A stretch of 11,332 bases of DNA from Vulcanimicrobiota bacterium. GTDB lineage: Bacteria; Vulcanimicrobiota; Vulcanimicrobiia; Vulcanimicrobiales; Vulcanimicrobiaceae. Location: assembly GCA_013289785.1 (NCBI GenBank), contig JABCZE010000024.1, forward strand, positions 1 to 11,332, written 5' to 3'. The notes under the pieces were generated by a model, which saw only the letters and a list, made by a program, of their open reading frames with translations, did no database searches and had not been told where the DNA came from. A program made the position numbers and the translations under genes. Below are positions 1 to 6,465 of this stretch, piece after piece. How positions within the stretch are numbered: the stretch's first letter is position 1; every line of letters starts with the position of its first letter.

Positions 1-1
1 G

Positions 2-373
2 AACCGGCATCTCGCTCCGCCCTGGGTCAGCATGATCAACGCCGTCGAGAAGCTAATGCACGCCGGCGGCGCGCAGGCCGCGCACGAATCGCTCGAGGTC
101 GCGTTCACGCTCCTGATGATCGGGGTGCTCGTGGCCGGCTGGCATAGCCTGCGCCCTTCCTACATCGCCTATATGGCGCTCTCGATCCTCGTGCCGATGT
201 CGACGTCAAACCTGATGTCCATGCCTCGCTTCGCGCTCGTGCTCTTCCCGATGTTCGCCATTCTGGCGCGTTGGGGCGAACGCCCGTGGGTAAACAACGT
301 GATCCTCGCCTTCTCGCTGCCGCTGCTCGGGCTCTTCACCGTCCTCTTCGCCGATTGGTACTGGGTTGCATAG
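2..373 (+). CDS. PIG-V-like integral-membrane mannosyltransferase, C-terminal part (5' end outside window)
   Basis: The frame is open from the first bases of the window, so the ATG at base 32 is internal and the gene begins upstream. The visible 123 residues begin with a polar segment containing HLAPPW and continue with hydrophobic stretches that look like at least three membrane spans. The block around SMPRFALVLFPMF resembles the conserved loop plus helix near the C-terminus of bacterial PIG-V/Gpi18-like mannosyltransferases, which use polyprenyl-phosphate-mannose to mannosylate lipid or protein acceptors outside the membrane. It ends with TAG at 371-373, and the next gene starts inside its last codons, so the two are probably co-translated. 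The catalytic N-terminal half is missing from view, so the family call rests on the C-terminal motif only. Another GT-C family glycosyltransferase remains possible. Confidence 0.62.
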   Translation, partial: NRHLAPPWVSMINAVEKLMHAGGAQAAHESLEVAFTLLMIGVLVAGWHSLRPSYIAYMALSILVPMSTSNLMSMPRFALVLFPMFAILARWGERPWVNNVILAFSLPLLGLFTVLFADWYWVA

Positions 374-755
374 GCGCGGGGTCCGCCAATTCATAAAGTT
401 CGGAATCGTCGGCGCCTCGGGTACGGTGGTGAACTTTCTCGTGGCGCACGCGCTCGAGAAGACGACTACGCTCTCCTGGTTCGCCGATTTCGCGATCGGT
501 TTCATGGTCGGCGGCGTGTCCAACTACATCCTCAATAGAATTTGGACGTTTGGTTCCCGGCGCAACCCATTCGTCGAAGGTTTGCAGTTTCTCACCGTCT
601 CCGCGGTCGCACTGGTCGCCGGGCGCATCGTCTTCGCAATCGCGCAGCACTACGACATTCGTCACTTCACGGCAACTTGGTTCGTCGCGACGCTCTCCGG
701 CACGTTCGTGAACTTCTTCATGAACAAGTATTGGACGTTCCGGCATCTCAACTAA
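366..755 (+). CDS. GtrA-family small membrane protein
   Basis: This 129-residue protein has four predicted membrane helices, roughly residues 8-29, 38-60, 75-93 and 100-122. The near-repeated signatures N-x-I-W-T-F after helix 2 and N-K-Y-W-T-F after helix 4 are the hallmark of the GtrA/DPMS family. GtrA proteins are thought to help translocate polyprenyl-phosphate-linked sugars such as undecaprenyl-phosphate-glucose, or to anchor the synthase that makes them. The start chosen is TTG at 366, which overlaps the upstream mannosyltransferase by 8 bases. No ATG or GTG start fits ahead of the first helix, and the ribosome site is weak, so coupling from the upstream gene is likely. Its place between two membrane glycosyltransferases supports a role in supplying or flipping their lipid-linked sugar donor. 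The substrate cannot be told from sequence. Confidence 0.88.
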   Translation: MHRRGVRQFIKFGIVGASGTVVNFLVAHALEKTTTLSWFADFAIGFMVGGVSNYILNRIWTFGSRRNPFVEGLQFLTVSAVALVAGRIVFAIAQHYDIRHFTATWFVATLSGTFVNFFMNKYWTFRHLN

Positions 756-768
756 ATGGGCTTGGCTC

Positions 769-2367
769 GTGAATAGGGCTTGGATCGCCGGCCTGCTTGG
801 GGTTCTCGCGATCGGGCTGGGCTTGCGATTGTACGGCATCGGCAACCCGATCATGGATCATCCGGGCTGGCGACAAGGCGACACCGCCGCAATCGCGCGG
901 AACTTCGCCGAGCGTCAGTTCGACATCTTGCATCCGCAGACTTCGTACAACGGGCCTCCGCCGAACTACGTCGAGCTCGAGCTTCAAATCGTGCCCTTTC
1001 TGGCGGCCTCGCTCGATAAAGTCTTCGGCGTTCACGAGATTTTCGGCCGCCTGATCGCCTTAGCGTTCAGCCTAGGTACCATCGTAGTGGTTGCGGTTTT
1101 TGCGCGCTGGCTCTTCGATAGCAGGCTATCCGGTGCGATCGCGGGCTTCTTCTACGCAATCTTTCCCGGGAGCGTGTACTACGGGCGAACGTTCATGCCC
1201 GATTGCGCGATGGTCTTTTTCCTGACGGCGGCTCTCTACGCCGCCGCGCGATTGCTGCTGGACCGGGAACGCCTCGCGGCGCGGGGAGTCGCGTGGACTA
1301 CCGCCCTGCTTTCCCTCGCGTATCTCGCAAAACCGGTCGCACTTCTGGGACTCGCTCCGCTTGCCGGTTTGGTTTGGGATCGCTTTCGCGCGCGCAAAGT
1401 AATGGCTCCGGCCGCCATCGCAACGCTCGTCGTTCTTCCCGTAGTGCTGGTGTGGCTTTACGATCGCCGCGTCGCCTCCTACGCCGAGTGGCATTGGGCC
1501 AGCGGCATCACGCGGCTCCACGTCCTCCCGTCGCTGGAGGGTGCATTCACCAGCCTCGCTGCATTGGCCGCCAAGTGCACGCAGTTCCGGCTGGCGTTGG
1601 GAATGCTGCGAGAGACGATGCTCGGTCGAACGTCGTTTTTACTCGCGATCGCGGCGTTTGTTGCGCTGCCGTGGATAAGCGCGCGCAGCAAGACGCTGCT
1701 ATGGGCGTGGCTCGCGGGTGGTCTGGCCTACGTCTTCGTCGTCGTGACCGTCGAGCGCGTGGACTACTATCTTTATCCGCTCTTACCGCTTTGCGCCTTG
1801 GTCATCGGCGGAATGCTCGCGCGCTTTGTGGCCCTCGTGCGCGGCGTCGATGCGGCGCCCGCGGCTCGCTACGCGCTGGTCGCGCTGGTTCCCTTGGCGG
1901 CGCTGGTCGCGCTCCTGACCAGCCGCGCTCCGGTTGCGGCGTACTATTCGTACAACGCGCAGGCCTATCGCAACGCGGTCGAACTCGATCGTACGCTACC
2001 GCCCGGGGTGCTCGTAGTGATCGCACACTACGGCGCCGACCTGCAGTACTATGTCGATCGCTTCGGGTGGGAGGAAGACCCGCTGCTTTGGACTCCGTTC
2101 GACGAAGAAAGCGCGATTGCCAAAGGCGCACGTTACTTCATCGCGGTTGAGGACCATCGCTTGCGGCATAATCTCGAGCTTTGCGCGTGGCTACAACGCT
2201 TTCCCGTGACGACGACGCAGGGCGGTTGGCCGGTCTATCAGACCTCGCCCGGCGAGCCGTCGGCGAGCGCGATGCGGTTCTGGCAAGCTTTCCGCAACGC
2301 CGAACGCGCTGGGTCAGGCCGGGCCTTCCTCGATTCGCGAGGCGTCTGCCGGATCACCCGGGGTTGA
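769..2367 (+). CDS. GT39/GT83-type (PMT/ArnT-like) integral-membrane glycosyltransferase
   Basis: This 532-residue polytopic protein has about ten or more hydrophobic helices over residues 5-385 and a soluble C-terminal part (about 390-532). The first extracytoplasmic loop carries H31-x-x-W-R-Q-G-D38, and a later loop carries R140-T-F-M-P-D145. Both acidic loops are typical of bacterial family 39 glycosyltransferases, which use polyprenyl-phosphate sugars and a loop aspartate for catalysis and metal or acceptor binding. The family moves a sugar from the lipid carrier to a protein, lipid A or cell-wall glycan acceptor on the outer face of the membrane. The start is GTG at 769, 13 bases after gtrA, just before the first helix. 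An ATG at 756 is out of frame and stops after six codons. The 3' end overlaps the convergent DUF4239 gene by 14 bases. Acceptor and sugar are unknown. Confidence 0.85.
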   Translation: MNRAWIAGLLGVLAIGLGLRLYGIGNPIMDHPGWRQGDTAAIARNFAERQFDILHPQTSYNGPPPNYVELELQIVPFLAASLDKVFGVHEIFGRLIALAFSLGTIVVVAVFARWLFDSRLSGAIAGFFYAIFPGSVYYGRTFMPDCAMVFFLTAALYAAARLLLDRERLAARGVAWTTALLSLAYLAKPVALLGLAPLAGLVWDRFRARKVMAPAAIATLVVLPVVLVWLYDRRVASYAEWHWASGITRLHVLPSLEGAFTSLAALAAKCTQFRLALGMLRETMLGRTSFLLAIAAFVALPWISARSKTLLWAWLAGGLAYVFVVVTVERVDYYLYPLLPLCALVIGGMLARFVALVRGVDAAPAARYALVALVPLAALVALLTSRAPVAAYYSYNAQAYRNAVELDRTLPPGVLVVIAHYGADLQYYVDRFGWEEDPLLWTPFDEESAIAKGARYFIAVEDHRLRHNLELCAWLQRFPVTTTQGGWPVYQTSPGEPSASAMRFWQAFRNAERAGSGRAFLDSRGVCRITRG

Positions 2368-3136
2368 CGTGCCAGTACTCGAGCAACGTCCGAAACGCGT
2401 CGGGACCTACCGCGATGCTTCCACGGAACGGATAGTCCAAGCCGACGACGAGGAACAGCACCAGACCGATCATTAGGCTCAGCCCGCCGATCATCAGTTG
2501 CTGCATCACCCTGCGCTCGAAGCCGAAGAGATAGGTGAAGGCGACGGTGATATACGCGCCGGCAGCGAGTACGCTCCACATGATGCTGTTGATCCCGATG
2601 AAGTCGATCGTCAGACGAGTCTCCCGGTCTCCCAACGCCGTATTCATCGCCGCGAGCATCTGCGCCTGAACGTCTGCGGCGCCGGCCGAAGTGACCGGTA
2701 AGTGACGGACGTACCGGTCGGCCGCCTCCAGCAACTCGTTTGCCGCCGCCGCTCGTTCGCCGCGACGCATGCGAGGCCATTCGACGTCGATGACGGAGCG
2801 AACGTAGGCTTGCAGCATTGCCTGCAGCTTTTCGGGGTGCGGAAAAGATTCCGCGTCGCGATAGACCGTCGCCAGGGCTTGGGCTTCCTCGTAACTTCGC
2901 GCTTCGGCCAGGTTGAATCGTTCCCACGTCCCGATTGCGACGAATGCCAGCAGAACGGCGTAGACGACCCCGATGACCGCGAGGATGAAGCCGGCGCGAT
3001 CGTTGTGCTCCTCACGGATCTCGCGCGACGTATACGCGGCGACCAAATAACCCATCACCAGCGTCGAAAGAACGAACCCTCCGACGATCAGGAAACCGGC
3101 GGCCAGGGTGGGCAGCGATTCGAGCCAAGCGATCAT
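2354..3136 (-). CDS. DUF4239 (bestrophin-like domain) membrane protein
   Basis: This 260-residue protein has two N-terminal helices (about 10-34 and 46-69), a charged, mostly helical middle of about 110 residues, and two C-terminal helices (about 178-203 and 211-231). After the last helix comes L-D-Y-P-F-R-G, matching the conserved (L/D)-x-P-F-x-G signature of the DUF4239 family. This helix layout with a long soluble insert resembles bestrophin-like anion channels, but no transport activity is established for the family. The start is ATG at 3136, with AGGAG 11 bases upstream, overlapping the stop codon of the lipoprotein gene. It is the last gene of the minus-strand run, and its stop lies inside the 3' end of the convergent glycosyltransferase gene. 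Confidence in the family is good; the function is unknown. Confidence 0.82.
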   Translation of the reverse strand: MIAWLESLPTLAAGFLIVGGFVLSTLVMGYLVAAYTSREIREEHNDRAGFILAVIGVVYAVLLAFVAIGTWERFNLAEARSYEEAQALATVYRDAESFPHPEKLQAMLQAYVRSVIDVEWPRMRRGERAAAANELLEAADRYVRHLPVTSAGAADVQAQMLAAMNTALGDRETRLTIDFIGINSIMWSVLAAGAYITVAFTYLFGFERRVMQQLMIGGLSLMIGLVLFLVVGLDYPFRGSIAVGPDAFRTLLEYWHVNPG

Positions 3137-3147
3137 TGATTCATCGG

Positions 3148-3152
3148 CTCCT
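3148..3152 (-). promoter_or_regulatory. Shine-Dalgarno AGGAG for the DUF4239 gene
   Basis: On the minus strand AGGAG lies 11 bases before the ATG at 3136 and shares two bases with the TAG stop of the upstream lipoprotein gene. Terminating ribosomes would therefore sit on the next ribosome site. Confidence 0.55.
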
Positions 3153-3813
3153 AAGGCAGCGGCAGCAGCGAGGCGGCGCCGAAGCTCGTCGATTGCGACG
3201 GTACCTCCGGCACGCCCGACGAAACCAGCTGCCGGTAAACGATCAATCGATTGGTATCCTTGGCAACCTCTAACTCGAGTTCGTAACTCCGTTTGATGGC
3301 CGCCGTCAGCTCGTCGGTGTCGAAGGTGTAGCCGAAGCGCCTCAGGTCGCGTCGCAGCAGCGCGTTGGTCGCGTCGAGCTGTTGATAGGCGCGCGCGATC
3401 TCCAGGCCCGCGGCCCGGAATGTCGGATAGTTCGACACCACGATTTCGCGCTTGAGCTTCGCCTGGTCGATCGTCGCTTTCAACGCCGCGAGCGGGGCGC
3501 TTTGCGGATCGACGGCGAGTCCGCCGTCAACCGTAGCCAGCGCATCGTCGAAACTGCCGCGGCTAAACTCGAGCCTCGCTAGCTCGGCCGCCGCCTTGAC
3601 GAATCCGGCCTGTGCGCGGGGGTCGTTCGGGTCGACTCGCAGAGCCAGGCGGTAGGAAGTCGACGCGTCGCGGACACTTCCTTGAGCTAACGCGGCGTCG
3701 CCCTGGTGGACGCGCGTGTTCACGATCCAGCGTTCGATCGAGCCGGCGCAACCGCTCAGCACGAACGCTGCGCAAAGCGCGGCTACCGGTTTAAAAATGA
3801 ATCTGACCCGCAA
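3151..3813 (-). CDS. TPR-repeat lipoprotein
   Basis: From TTG at 3813 this gives 220 residues. The N-terminus is a lipoprotein signal: basic residues R2, R4 and K8, a hydrophobic core, then the lipobox L19-S-G-C22, with Ala after the cysteine. In Gram-negative sorting rules Ala rather than Asp at +2 would favour the outer membrane. Residues about 35-105 look like two tetratricopeptide-type helix pairs (G-D-A-A-L-A-Q-G, then Y-R-L-A-L-R-V-D-P-N-D, then a second D-D-A-L...V-D-P copy). The C-terminal half is charged helix, possibly coiled. TPR lipoproteins are usually scaffolds for envelope assembly, but no specific partner is evident. A TTG at 3822 in the same frame is the alternative start. 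I prefer 3813 because GAGGTGG at 3823-3829 abuts 3822 but stands 9 bases from 3813. The gene overlaps the end of amj by 23 bases. Confidence 0.78.
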   Translation of the reverse strand: MRVRFIFKPVAALCAAFVLSGCAGSIERWIVNTRVHQGDAALAQGSVRDASTSYRLALRVDPNDPRAQAGFVKAAAELARLEFSRGSFDDALATVDGGLAVDPQSAPLAALKATIDQAKLKREIVVSNYPTFRAAGLEIARAYQQLDATNALLRRDLRRFGYTFDTDELTAAIKRSYELELEVAKDTNRLIVYRQLVSSGVPEVPSQSTSFGAASLLPLP

Positions 3814-4648
3814 ATCGGGCAACCACCTCGATGACGACGGCGGCCGGATAGAGGATCGCTTGCGAGAGCAGCGATCCGATGATGGCCGTTAACGAGAGAT
3901 AGAACACCATGGAGCGAACCTCCTGGACGGTGCGCTTACCGTGGATTGCCTGGTCGGTGATCATCGACGACGTCGGGTCGACGAAGAGCGTGAAGGCAAT
4001 GGTGCCGACCCCATTGATGACTCCGGAAAGGCCGATCGCGGTACGAGCGACGCCGCCGTCGAGAACCGACGCTAGGTACGATGCTTGGACGCCGATTGCG
4101 TACACGCACATCACGATCGTATTGAAGATCAGCAACCGCTTGGGAACGGCACGCCAATTAAAGGAGCGCAGCTCGGCAAGCGCGGGCAGACGCTCCGAGC
4201 GGAGGACGTCGCGAATGACCGCCGGCGCACCGAGCCGCAGCAGCGAGTGTGGCACGGATCCCCGCGCCTCGAACGAGTGCACGCCGCGACGAAACAGATA
4301 GGTGAACATCGGCAGGAATAGCGAGAAGACGATCATGCCGCACGTTCCGGCGAAGACGATGAGGCGCAGTTGAAGCTCGAAGACGTGGTGCCAGCCCGCG
4401 ACGTTGACGACCGCGTTGCCGGCCACGTCGGAGAGCGGTCCGACGAAAAAGGCCATGAAGAGGTTCGCGAGCCGCCCGGTCGTCACGAAGAGATTGAATA
4501 GCGAGATCGACGTCGCGATGCGTTTGGTCTGAACGCCGGCGAGCCGCGCCGCATAAGCTCCGATCGTCACACCCTGGACGATAAACGTAATCGCCATCGC
4601 GCCGATGAGCTTCCCCGACCACAGATGCGGCGTCGCCGAGGCCAGCAT
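3791..4648 (-). CDS. amj: Amj-family lipid II flippase (DUF2837)
   Basis: This 285-residue polytopic membrane protein has two blocks typical of the Amj family. Residues about 30-62 hold A-Y-A-A-R-L-A-G-V-Q-T-K-R, then S-L-F-N and R-L-A-N. Residues about 208-239 hold S-G-V-I-N-G-V-G-T, then F-V-D-P and G-K-R-T. Amj (Bacillus subtilis YdaH, 'alternate to MurJ') moves lipid II from the inner to the outer face of the cytoplasmic membrane for peptidoglycan synthesis. The length fits the family (about 270). The minus-strand frame stays open far upstream to 5467, but that part is antisense-like shadow of the M16 gene. The ATG at 4648 sits in a TAATG junction with the M16 stop and precedes the first helix. 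In this operon it is flanked by a secreted peptidase and a lipoprotein, a context consistent with envelope biogenesis. Confidence 0.88.
   Translation of the reverse strand: MLASATPHLWSGKLIGAMAITFIVQGVTIGAYAARLAGVQTKRIATSISLFNLFVTTGRLANLFMAFFVGPLSDVAGNAVVNVAGWHHVFELQLRLIVFAGTCGMIVFSLFLPMFTYLFRRGVHSFEARGSVPHSLLRLGAPAVIRDVLRSERLPALAELRSFNWRAVPKRLLIFNTIVMCVYAIGVQASYLASVLDGGVARTAIGLSGVINGVGTIAFTLFVDPTSSMITDQAIHGKRTVQEVRSMVFYLSLTAIIGSLLSQAILYPAAVVIEVVARFAGQIHF
3823..3829 (-). promoter_or_regulatory. Shine-Dalgarno GAGGTGG deciding the lipoprotein start
   Basis: Minus-strand GAGGTGG lies inside the 3' end of the amj gene. It directly abuts a TTG at 3822 and is nine bases before a second in-frame TTG at 3813. 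The spacing favours 3813 as the true start of the lipoprotein. Confidence 0.55.
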
Positions 4649-5904
4649 TACGCGGCGGTACGGCTCCAATCGATAGCAGATTCGTCGACCGGGCCGATAA
4701 TGCACAGCCCGAGATTCTCTTCGAGCAAAAGCTCCTGCGCGAGCTGCTGGACCTCGCCGGCCGTGACCGCGTCGATGCGCCGTTCGACTTCCTCGGAGTC
4801 GACGTGCCGCCCGAGCGCAAACTCGTTGCGGCCCAAACGAATCATCCGGCTCGAGGTGGACTCCAGCTGGAGTGTGAGGCTGCCTTTGATGTGCTCTTGG
4901 GCAAGCCGAAACTCGTCGTTCCCGATCGGCATCGACCGTGCCGCAGCGAGCTGCTCGACGATCAGATCGATGCACGACTGAACGTTTTTGGGCGACGCGC
5001 CGGCATAGATCCCGAAGAGGCCGGCACGCCGGTACGCCGCTTGGAACGAGTAGACGGTATAAACGAGCCCGCGCTTCTCGCGGATCTCTTGGAAGAGGCG
5101 ACTCGACATGCCCCCACCTAGAACCGTGTCCAAGACCAAAAGCGCATACCTGCGTTCGTCGGCAACGTCCAAACCACGGCTCCCGAGCACGAGGTGGGCT
5201 TGCTCGCCGTCTTTGAAACGCACGTGTCGCGCCGGTGTCGTAGCCGGGGCATCGGGTGCGGGCAAAACGCACGAGCCTTCGAACTCGGCAAAACGCTCGG
5301 CCACCAGCTCGACGAAGCGATCGTGCTCGACGTTGCCCGCGGCCGCCACGACGACGCAGTTCGGCGCGTAGTGCGCCCGCATATGCGAGCGCAAGTCCTG
5401 TGGGCTCGCGGCTAAAACGGTCTCCTCGAATCCAATCGTGGGTTCGCCCAAACTCGAACCGCTCCACATCGTTTGCAGGAAGAGATCGTGGATCAAGTCC
5501 TCCGGCGAGTCCTCGTACATCTTGATCTCTTCCAGTATGACCTGTTGTTCCTTAGCAAACGCCTTTGACTCGAATAACGGGTGGAGAAACATATCGGACA
5601 GCACGTCGAGAGCCAGCGGCACGTGACGATCGATGACCTTCGCGTAGTAACAGGTCGCCTCTTTATCCGTAAAGGCATTCATGTTGCCGCCCACGCCGTC
5701 CATGGTTTCCGCGATCTCTCGCGCGCTGCGGCGCGGCGTGCCCTTGAAAAGCATGTGCTCGACCAGGTGTGAGATTCCGCGGCGCTCGTGGGTCTCGACC
5801 GCCGAACCGACGTCCGCCCAGATGCCCACCGTCGCCGAACGCACCCCTGGCATCGCTTCGGTCACGACGCGCAGGCCGCTGGGGAGGGTCGTCTTGTTAT
5901 ACAC
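4648..5904 (-). CDS. M16-family zinc peptidase (processing-peptidase/YmxG-like)
   Basis: This 418-residue protein is one complete M16 half-unit pair. The inverted zinc motif H46-L-V-E49-H50 is intact, and the third ligand glutamate is E126, with the usual spacing of about 75 residues. The second domain keeps G263-G-G-M-S-S-R-L-F-Q, followed by the R278-G-L-V-Y282 region, the Arg/Tyr pair that shapes the substrate site. Having both the zinc site and the Arg/Tyr element in one chain suggests an active homodimer, not a subunit needing a partner. M16 enzymes degrade or process peptides inside a closed chamber. No signal peptide is visible, so it may be cytoplasmic. The start is GTG at 5904, nine bases after the preceding stop, and the family motif near residue 7 (L-P-S-G-L-R-V) leaves no room for a later start. 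It is coupled to amj by TAATG. Confidence 0.93.
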   Translation of the reverse strand: MYNKTTLPSGLRVVTEAMPGVRSATVGIWADVGSAVETHERRGISHLVEHMLFKGTPRRSAREIAETMDGVGGNMNAFTDKEATCYYAKVIDRHVPLALDVLSDMFLHPLFESKAFAKEQQVILEEIKMYEDSPEDLIHDLFLQTMWSGSSLGEPTIGFEETVLAASPQDLRSHMRAHYAPNCVVVAAAGNVEHDRFVELVAERFAEFEGSCVLPAPDAPATTPARHVRFKDGEQAHLVLGSRGLDVADERRYALLVLDTVLGGGMSSRLFQEIREKRGLVYTVYSFQAAYRRAGLFGIYAGASPKNVQSCIDLIVEQLAAARSMPIGNDEFRLAQEHIKGSLTLQLESTSSRMIRLGRNEFALGRHVDSEEVERRIDAVTAGEVQQLAQELLLEENLGLCIIGPVDESAIDWSRTAA

Positions 5905-5913
5905 TTGCGCCGC

Positions 5914-6465
5914 TCACGTTTCGGGCCTGAAAGCATCGTGAGCCCACTGGGCGTCCCAGAAGACGCCGTCGCTCTCGTTTGCGGCGCGCTCGCGCAACGA
6001 CTGCGTGCTTTCGCTGCGTAGAACGGTCACACTAAAGACCGTACGCGACGTCGGCCTCGCCAAATCGCCGTTGACGATCTCGCCTTTGGGCACGCCGATC
6101 GGAACCGCTGCCCAGAAATCTATCTCTTCGGCGTCGGGAGCGGCCGCGAAGATATTTCCCGTCAGCGCGATGATTTCGTCGACGAAGTCCGCGCGGGTCA
6201 GCGGGTGGTGAAATTTCACACCCCAAATGCGAACTCCGACGATCAAATGCCGGTCCAGCTCGTTGGCCGAGACCTGATTGACCTCCGCGGGCCACTGCGT
6301 CCGAAAGATTGCCCGGCCGATGCTCTCAGCGATATCGCGCCGGTTGCCAACGGCGCGCGCCGTTGCGTCGAGATCCGCGACGCTCGGCGCGTACGCGCGT
6401 GCGATCGAACCCGCTGCCATAAAGGCAAGCAGCGTTACGACGGCGGCCTTAGTACGACTGCGCAA
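5914..6465 (-). CDS. Secreted protein of unknown function
   Basis: I do not recognise this gene. From TTG at 6465 it encodes 183 residues. It begins with a classical signal peptide: R2, R4 and K6, a hydrophobic core at about residues 7-19, and probable cleavage after A24 (A-R-A) or A26 (A-Y-A). The mature part of about 157 residues has no cysteine, no repeat and no obvious catalytic motif. It contains several tryptophans, including V-R-I-W-G-V-K-F-H-H and E-I-D-F-W-A-A-V-P, and a C-terminal stretch rich in Asp, Arg and Trp, so it looks like a compact mixed alpha/beta domain. A longer frame opens at 6579 but runs through the proS 3' end with low-complexity Arg/Ser residues, so the later start is preferred. 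AGGG lies six to seven bases upstream of the TTG. It overlaps proS by 17 bases and ends nine bases before the M16 gene. Confidence 0.7.
   Translation of the reverse strand: MRSRTKAAVVTLLAFMAAGSIARAYAPSVADLDATARAVGNRRDIAESIGRAIFRTQWPAEVNQVSANELDRHLIVGVRIWGVKFHHPLTRADFVDEIIALTGNIFAAAPDAEEIDFWAAVPIGVPKGEIVNGDLARPTSRTVFSVTVLRSESTQSLRERAANESDGVFWDAQWAHDAFRPET

Noticed and set aside
756..776. ATG at 756 as start for the GT39 gene
   Set aside because: It is in a different frame and reaches TAG after six codons, so the GTG at 769 is kept.
1203..2150. Open frame of 315 codons inside the GT39 gene
   Set aside because: It is a +1-type shadow frame with a very high Arg content. The overlapping GT39 frame has membrane helices and catalytic-loop motifs.
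3133..3144. Tiny ATG-AAT-CAA-TGA frame just ahead of the DUF4239 ATG on the minus strand
   Set aside because: It is only three codons long, and the AGGAG is three bases away, too close for initiation. It is most likely chance.
4649..5467. N-terminal extension of the Amj frame, open back to 5467
   Set aside because: The extra translation is Arg-rich low-complexity sequence lying wholly inside the M16 gene in another frame of the same strand. Amj family similarity and membrane helices begin only after the ATG at 4648.
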